DNA of 9,617 nucleotides from positions 1-9,617 of the forward strand of contig CALDNF010000229.1 in assembly GCA_937917475.1 (NCBI GenBank). The letters run 5' to 3'. Numbering within the stretch: position 1 is the first letter of the stretch; each line of letters begins with the position of its first letter. The notes under the pieces are model-generated. The model was not told the DNA's origin and searched no databases. It worked only from the letters and a program-made list of their open reading frames with translations. This DNA is from an uncultured Faecalibacterium sp. Its GTDB lineage: Bacteria > Bacillota > Clostridia > Oscillospirales > Ruminococcaceae. Positions 5,532 to 9,617 of the stretch are shown one piece after another. The position numbers and the translations under genes are program-made.

Positions 5532-6221
5532 ATGGGCATTGGTGCAAGCAGGCCGCTGGCGATAGAAAAGCCGGAAGCCATCGATATTTTACAGGCGGCA
5601 CGGTATTTTGGATGCCATGGGGAGCCGGATGCCGGCACCCTTGCGCTGCTGGAACGCTGTGCCGGGCCGCTGCTGGCGGCGGCAATGCCCCGGGCGGTCT
5701 GGCTGGAAGCTGATGTGGACAGCCTGACCGAAGCCGGAATTCTGGCCGGGGACGACATCTTCCGCCATCTGGAGGGCTGCGGCCATGCCCTGCTGCTGGC
5801 TGTAACGCTGGGTGCCGGGGTGGATGCGCAGATCCGCCGGGCCGGGGTGGGCGACATCGCCGCCTCGGTAGCCTCGGATGCGCTGGGCTCTGCGCTGGCC
5901 GAGCAGGCCGCAGATGCCGCTGAAGCCGAGCTTCGGCAGTGGGCCGCAGGAGAGGGAAAGTACCTGACCGGCCGATTCTCGCCGGGCTACGGCGATTGGC
6001 CCATCACGGTGCAGCCGCTGGTGGCGGCGGCTCTGGACACTGCCCGCCGGGCCGGGCTTTGCGTCACCTCCACCAACCTGATGACCCCCCGCAAGAGCAT
6101 CACGGCTCTGCTGGGTGTCAGTGATCATCCAGTAAAAGGAAAACTTGCCGGGTGCGGCCACTGTGTGCTCCGCACCCGCTGCGAATATCGAAAGAGGGGA
6201 AAGACCTGTGCAAGCGAATGA
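5532..6221 (+). CDS. Stand-alone methionine synthase activation-domain protein
   Basis: This 229-residue cytoplasmic protein corresponds to the C-terminal reactivation domain of cobalamin-dependent methionine synthase, which binds S-adenosylmethionine and remethylates the cofactor after its Co(I) form is accidentally oxidised. Diagnostic features are VTLGAGVDAQIRR (91-103), GRFSPGYGDWPITVQ (147-161; the equivalent of the RPAPGY SAM-binding loop of E. coli MetH) and MTPRKSITALLGV (184-196). The tail carries Cys208, Cys211, Cys217 and Cys226 (CGHCVLRTRCEYRKRGKTC), an arrangement that could bind metal or a cluster; that is inference. The ATG at 5532 is chosen because GGAGGAGG is 7 bases upstream; in-frame starts further left lie before the promoter's start point. 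The gene overlaps metH by 14 bases, and the MetH encoded there lacks this domain, so the two proteins should work together. Confidence 0.88.
   Translation: MGIGASRPLAIEKPEAIDILQAARYFGCHGEPDAGTLALLERCAGPLLAAAMPRAVWLEADVDSLTEAGILAGDDIFRHLEGCGHALLLAVTLGAGVDAQIRRAGVGDIAASVASDALGSALAEQAADAAEAELRQWAAGEGKYLTGRFSPGYGDWPITVQPLVAAALDTARRAGLCVTSTNLMTPRKSITALLGVSDHPVKGKLAGCGHCVLRTRCEYRKRGKTCASE
6194..6199 (+). promoter_or_regulatory. Ribosome-binding site selecting the GTG start of metH
   Basis: GAGGGG lies 8 bases before GTG at 6208, inside the last codons of the activation-domain gene. It supports GTG over an in-frame TTG at 6145 that has no such site and would add 21 unlikely residues. Confidence 0.65.
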
Positions 6222-8634
6222 ACTTTTTAATCAGCCCTATACCATCCTGCTGGACGGAGGCATGGGCACCATGCTGCAGGCTGCCGGGCTCAAGCTGGGT
6301 GCAAGGCCCGAAGAGCTGAACATCGAAAATCCGGCTTTGATCGAAAGCATCCACGCCGCCTATGCTGCGGCAGGAAGCCGGATCGTCAACGCCAACACCT
6401 TTGGTGCCTCGGCCCACAAGCTGGCGGGCAGCCAATACACTCTGGAAGAGCTCATTGCGGCGGGCATCGGCTGCTGCAAGCGGGCCTGTGCCCCTTACGG
6501 TGCGCTGACTGCACTGGACGTGGGCCCCCTGGGCGAGCTGCTGGAACCCAGCGGAACGCTGGCCTTTGAGGATGCTGTGAGCGAATATGGCCGGATCGTC
6601 CGGGCGGGCGTTGCTGCCGGGGCCGACCTGATCTTCTTTGAGACCTTCACGGACCTGTATGAGCTGAAAGCTGCCCTGCTGGCCGCGAAGGAAAACTCGG
6701 AGCTGCCCATCCTTGCCAGCATGAGCTTTGAAGCGGGGGGCCGCACCTTTACCGGCTGCACCGTGGAGAGCTTTGCCGCCACGGCCCGTGGCCTTGGAGC
6801 TGACGCCGTGGGCATCAACTGCTCGCTGGGGCCCAAGGAGATCTTCCCCATGGCAAAGCGGCTCACCGAGGCCCTGCCCGGAGATTTCCCGGTCTTTGTC
6901 AAACCCAACGCCGGCCTGCCCCGGGCAGACGGCTCCGGTTACGACATCACCCCGCAGCTCTACGCCATGCAGATGAAGCCTTACCGGGAACTGGGGCTCT
7001 TTGCAGCGGGCGGCTGCTGCGGCACCACCCCCGAGTTCATCAAGCTGCTCAACGGCGTATTCGAGGGCAGCGTCCCCGGCCGGGCCGCACATCCCATGCC
7101 CTCGGTGCTCTGTTCTCCGGTGAATTATGTCGTCGTGGACGGCATCACCGTGGTGGGTGAGCGGATCAACCCCACCGGCAAAAAACGGTTCCAGCAGGCC
7201 CTGCGGGAAGGCGACATGAACTACATCCTCGAGCAGGCAGTCAGCCAGGTGGAAGCCGGCGCGCAGGTGCTGGATGTGAACGTGGGTGCTCCCGGCGTGG
7301 ACGAGCCGGTGGTCATGGAGCAGGTGGTCAAGGCTCTGCAAAGCGTAGTCAGCCTGCCCCTGCAGCTGGATTCCTCCCACGCCGACGCATTGGAGCGGGG
7401 CCTGCGGGTCTACAACGGCAAACCCATCGTCAACTCGGTCAACGGAGAACCGGAGGTGCTGGAAAAGATCCTGCCCCTCTGCAAAAAGTACGGTGCCGCC
7501 GTGGTAGGCCTTGCCATCGACAAGCGGGGCATCCTGCCCGCCGCTGAGGACCGTGTTGCCATTGCCCGCCGCATCCAGGACGCTGCCCTTGCCGCCGGCA
7601 TCCCTGCCGAGGACATCTACATCGACTGCCTGACCCTGACCGCCAGCGCACAGCAGGCAGACGTTCTGGCCACGGTGCAGGCTCTGGCCCGGTGCAAGCA
7701 GGAGCTGAGGGTGCGCACCATTCTGGGCGTGTCCAATATCAGCTTCGGCCTGCCCTGCCGCACCTATCTGAACACCACCTTCCTGACCATGGCCATGTAC
7801 GCCGGGCTGGACCTTGCCATTATGAACCCTTCCAGCGAAGAGATGATGGCGGCAGTCTACGCCTACAACGTCCTGACCAACCGGGACAAGCAGAGCACCA
7901 AATACATCGAGCGGTACGCCAACCGGGTACCTGCCTCCACCGCTCTTGCCAAGGCAGCCGTGCAGTCTGCTGCCCCATCTGAAGAGGAAGCCTCCTTCTC
8001 CGGCCCCTACGCCCCCCTGATGAAGGCGGTGGAAAAGGGTCTCAAGGGCGAAGCCGCCGCCCGCACCAAGGCCCTGCTGGAAGAAAAGGACCCGTTGGAA
8101 CTGGTGGATCAGGCCCTTATCCCGGCCTTGGACATCGTGGGTGTGAAGTACGAAAAGGGCACCCTCTTCCTGCCCCAGCTGCTGCAGGCCGCCAGCGCAG
8201 CCCAGAGTGCCTTTGATGAGATCAAGACCGCTATCGCCAAAAACGGCGGCAGCGGAGCCAGCAAGGGCCGGATCGTGCTTGCCACCGTCAAGGGCGATGT
8301 CCACGACATCGGCAAAAACATCGTCCGGGTCATTCTGGAAAACTACGGCTTTGAGGTCATTGACCTGGGCCGGGATGTACCCATTGAGACGGTCGTGAAC
8401 ACCGTCCGGGAAAAAGACGTCCACCTTGTGGGTCTGTCTGCCCTGATGACCACCACCCTCAAGAGCATGGAGGAGACCATTGCCGCCCTCCACGACGCAA
8501 AGCTGGACTGCAAGATCGTAGTCGGCGGCGCAGTTCTGACCCCGGAATATGCTGAAAAGATCGGGGCCGACTGGTACGCCAAGGACGCCAAAAAGACCGC
8601 CGATATCGCCAAGGAATTCTTTGGCGTGAACTGA
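6208..8634 (+). CDS. metH: Cobalamin-dependent methionine synthase (5-methyltetrahydrofolate:homocysteine methyltransferase), no activation domain
   Basis: The 808-residue enzyme transfers the methyl group of 5-methyltetrahydrofolate through B12 to homocysteine. Domains in order: homocysteine/S-methyltransferase (about 10-290), with LLDGGMGTMLQ near the start and zinc ligands Cys205 (GINCSLGP) and Cys270-Cys271 (GGCCGTTPEFI). Next is the pterin-binding domain (about 305-560), with VVGERINPTGKK, LDVNVGAPGVDE and an IDCLTLTAS strand. Then the cobalamin cap (about 596-680) and the B12-binding Rossmann domain (about 687-808), with GDVHDIGKN whose His699 is the lower axial cobalt ligand, VGLSALMTTT and VVGGAVLTPEYAEKIGADWYAKDA. 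E. coli MetH is about 1,200 residues; the shortfall is the activation domain, encoded separately by the gene just upstream. The GTG start (6208) overlaps that gene by 14 bases. A short bidirectional terminator follows. Confidence 0.96.
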   Translation: MQANELFNQPYTILLDGGMGTMLQAAGLKLGARPEELNIENPALIESIHAAYAAAGSRIVNANTFGASAHKLAGSQYTLEELIAAGIGCCKRACAPYGALTALDVGPLGELLEPSGTLAFEDAVSEYGRIVRAGVAAGADLIFFETFTDLYELKAALLAAKENSELPILASMSFEAGGRTFTGCTVESFAATARGLGADAVGINCSLGPKEIFPMAKRLTEALPGDFPVFVKPNAGLPRADGSGYDITPQLYAMQMKPYRELGLFAAGGCCGTTPEFIKLLNGVFEGSVPGRAAHPMPSVLCSPVNYVVVDGITVVGERINPTGKKRFQQALREGDMNYILEQAVSQVEAGAQVLDVNVGAPGVDEPVVMEQVVKALQSVVSLPLQLDSSHADALERGLRVYNGKPIVNSVNGEPEVLEKILPLCKKYGAAVVGLAIDKRGILPAAEDRVAIARRIQDAALAAGIPAEDIYIDCLTLTASAQQADVLATVQALARCKQELRVRTILGVSNISFGLPCRTYLNTTFLTMAMYAGLDLAIMNPSSEEMMAAVYAYNVLTNRDKQSTKYIERYANRVPASTALAKAAVQSAAPSEEEASFSGPYAPLMKAVEKGLKGEAAARTKALLEEKDPLELVDQALIPALDIVGVKYEKGTLFLPQLLQAASAAQSAFDEIKTAIAKNGGSGASKGRIVLATVKGDVHDIGKNIVRVILENYGFEVIDLGRDVPIETVVNTVREKDVHLVGLSALMTTTLKSMEETIAALHDAKLDCKIVVGGAVLTPEYAEKIGADWYAKDAKKTADIAKEFFGVN

Positions 8635-8647
8635 TTTTTACGAGCAA

Positions 8648-8700
8648 AAACGGCCTGGTTCATTCGCTTTTGAATGAGCCGGGCCGTTTGCTTTTGTATT
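8648..8700. terminator. Bidirectional intrinsic terminator between convergent genes
   Basis: An 18-bp stem (8648-8665 with 8672-8689; 16 Watson-Crick pairs and two G-T pairs) closes a 6-base loop. The plus strand continues GCTTTTGTATTTT and the minus strand reads TTTTTGC, so it can end both metH and the converging metallo-hydrolase gene, whose stop is at 8701. Confidence 0.85.
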
Positions 8701-9617
8701 TTATTTGATGCAGGTAGCGCAGGGGGTGTAGCCTGCGGCGATCGCCTCATCGTAGCTGGAGAAGAGGATCTGATTCTTCTCTGCCGGAAGATTCGGGCAG
8801 GTAGGCAGGTGGAACTTTTTGGAGTTCACATTGCCGATGTACGCCTGCTGTGCGGTGCTGGATGCCGCCGGGTCTGTGGGGTTCAGCTGGGCATCCGTTG
8901 CAAAATGTTCGGTGCCTACCGTGTAGTTTGCACCGTCACTGGAAATGGTGATGGTGCCCAGCAGGTCGGTGCGGTAAACGTCCACCCCGGCATCCCGCAG
9001 GATGCTCAGGGTCTCCTCGTGGGGGTGGCCGTATTTGTTGTTTGCCCCGCAGGAGATGACGCCCATCTCCGGCAGGACTGAGTTCAGGAACACATAACTC
9101 GTCGATGTACTGGAACCATGGTGCCCCACCTGCAGAACGTCCGCTTTCAGGTTGGCTCCGCTGTCCACGAGATCACGCTCGGCATCGGCTTCCATATCGC
9201 CGGTGAGCAGAAAGCTGGTGGAGCCGTAATCGATGCGGAGCACCAGCGAGGTGTCGTTGGTGTCGCCGTACTGCTTCACCGGGCCCAGCAGGGTCACCGC
9301 CGCACTGCCCAGCTGCCAAACCGTGCCCACGGCGGGCACTTCCAGCTGCAAGCCCTGCTGCTGGGTGTACTTGACAAAATCCCGGAAGCATTTTGTGTCT
9401 GCTTCCGTCACCGGACTGTAGACATGGTTTGCCGGGAAGTAGGCCAGCGCAGCAGCCAGACCGCCCACATGGTCCTCATGGGCGTGAGAGCAGAAGACAT
9501 ATTCCAGCTCCTCCACACCCTGATTCTGCAAATAGGAGACCACCAGACTGCCGTCGTCCACATTGCCGCCATCGTAGAGCATGAATTTGCCGTCACACTC
9601 CACCAGCACACTAAGGG
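8701..9617 (-). CDS. MBL-fold metallohydrolase, ComEC/Rec2-type, with C-terminal Cys/His metal-binding tail (N-terminus cut off)
   Basis: The frame stays open to the right edge (codons for Leu-Ser precede GTG at 9609), so the true start is outside the window; about 305 residues are visible. Counting from the codon at 9609: LYDGG at 11-15, the metal motif SHAHEDH (His42, His44, Asp46, His47), TGDMEADAERDL with Asp138, VGHHGSS with His163/His164 and GHPHEET with His195. These fit the metallo-beta-lactamase domain found at the end of ComEC and in stand-alone relatives. The last 46 residues (YIGNVNSKKF to CATC) carry His267, Cys271, Cys297 and Cys300, a small zinc-binding module similar to the Ada metal-binding type seen in clostridial exported nucleases and hydrolases. 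Family members hydrolyse phosphoesters or act on DNA; the substrate here is not evident. A signal peptide or membrane anchor may lie in the missing part. Confidence 0.88.
   Translation of the reverse strand, partial: LSVLVECDGKFMLYDGGNVDDGSLVVSYLQNQGVEELEYVFCSHAHEDHVGGLAAALAYFPANHVYSPVTEADTKCFRDFVKYTQQQGLQLEVPAVGTVWQLGSAAVTLLGPVKQYGDTNDTSLVLRIDYGSTSFLLTGDMEADAERDLVDSGANLKADVLQVGHHGSSTSTSYVFLNSVLPEMGVISCGANNKYGHPHEETLSILRDAGVDVYRTDLLGTITISSDGANYTVGTEHFATDAQLNPTDPAASSTAQQAYIGNVNSKKFHLPTCPNLPAEKNQILFSSYDEAIAAGYTPCATCIK

Noticed and set aside
6145..6207. Upstream TTG start giving an 829-residue MetH
   Set aside because: No ribosome site, a 77-base overlap, and the extra residues are unlike MetH N-termini; GTG at 6208 has a good site.
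6118..8493. 791-codon open frame on the minus strand opposite metH
   Set aside because: It is the mirror of metH codon bias; the translation is low-complexity Gly/His/Gln-rich without domains, and it has no ribosome site.

Overview
The window looks like chromosomal DNA from a GC-rich, gut-type clostridium, most likely Faecalibacterium or a close Oscillospiraceae/Ruminococcaceae relative. This rests on clear AGGAGG-type ribosome sites, sigma-A-like promoters, Ala/Ser/Thr-rich lipoprotein N-termini, a YesM/YesN-type two-component system and a methionine synthase split into two genes. The assignment is inference; no rRNA or other marker gene is present. There are eight real genes, two of them cut by the window ends, and no mobile element, CRISPR array or tRNA.

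Left third (1-3880, minus strand). A histidine kinase, an AraC-type response regulator and a DctP-family (TRAP) solute-binding lipoprotein form one tightly overlapped operon. After a 225-base gap with its own promoter comes the start of a second solute-binding lipoprotein, presumably the transport component of a TRAP operon continuing off the left edge. The natural reading is a sensing unit: the lipoprotein in the kinase operon binds a ligand and reports to the kinase, and the regulator then activates the transporter promoter. A pair of near-identical direct repeats sits just upstream of that promoter's -35 box.

Middle (3888-5090, plus strand). A divergent promoter drives a small two-gene unit: a YcxB-like membrane protein and a PAP2-family membrane phosphatase. 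It ends in a long nested terminator hairpin.

Intergenic island (5091-5531). No convincing protein gene is present, but the minus strand shows four successive hairpins. The last is a strong intrinsic terminator, and a TACAAT box lies just upstream of the first. I read this as a candidate structured non-coding RNA of about 230 nt. It carries two CCUCCU (anti-Shine-Dalgarno) motifs in unpaired positions and I do not recognise its family. This is the most interesting item in the window.

Right part (5470-9617). A good promoter drives a stand-alone methionine synthase activation-domain protein followed, with a 14-base overlap, by cobalamin-dependent methionine synthase (MetH) that lacks that domain. 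Together they make methionine from homocysteine and keep the B12 cofactor active. A bidirectional terminator separates them from a convergent metallo-beta-lactamase-fold protein of the ComEC/Rec2 type with a C-terminal Cys/His metal-binding tail, which runs off the right edge.
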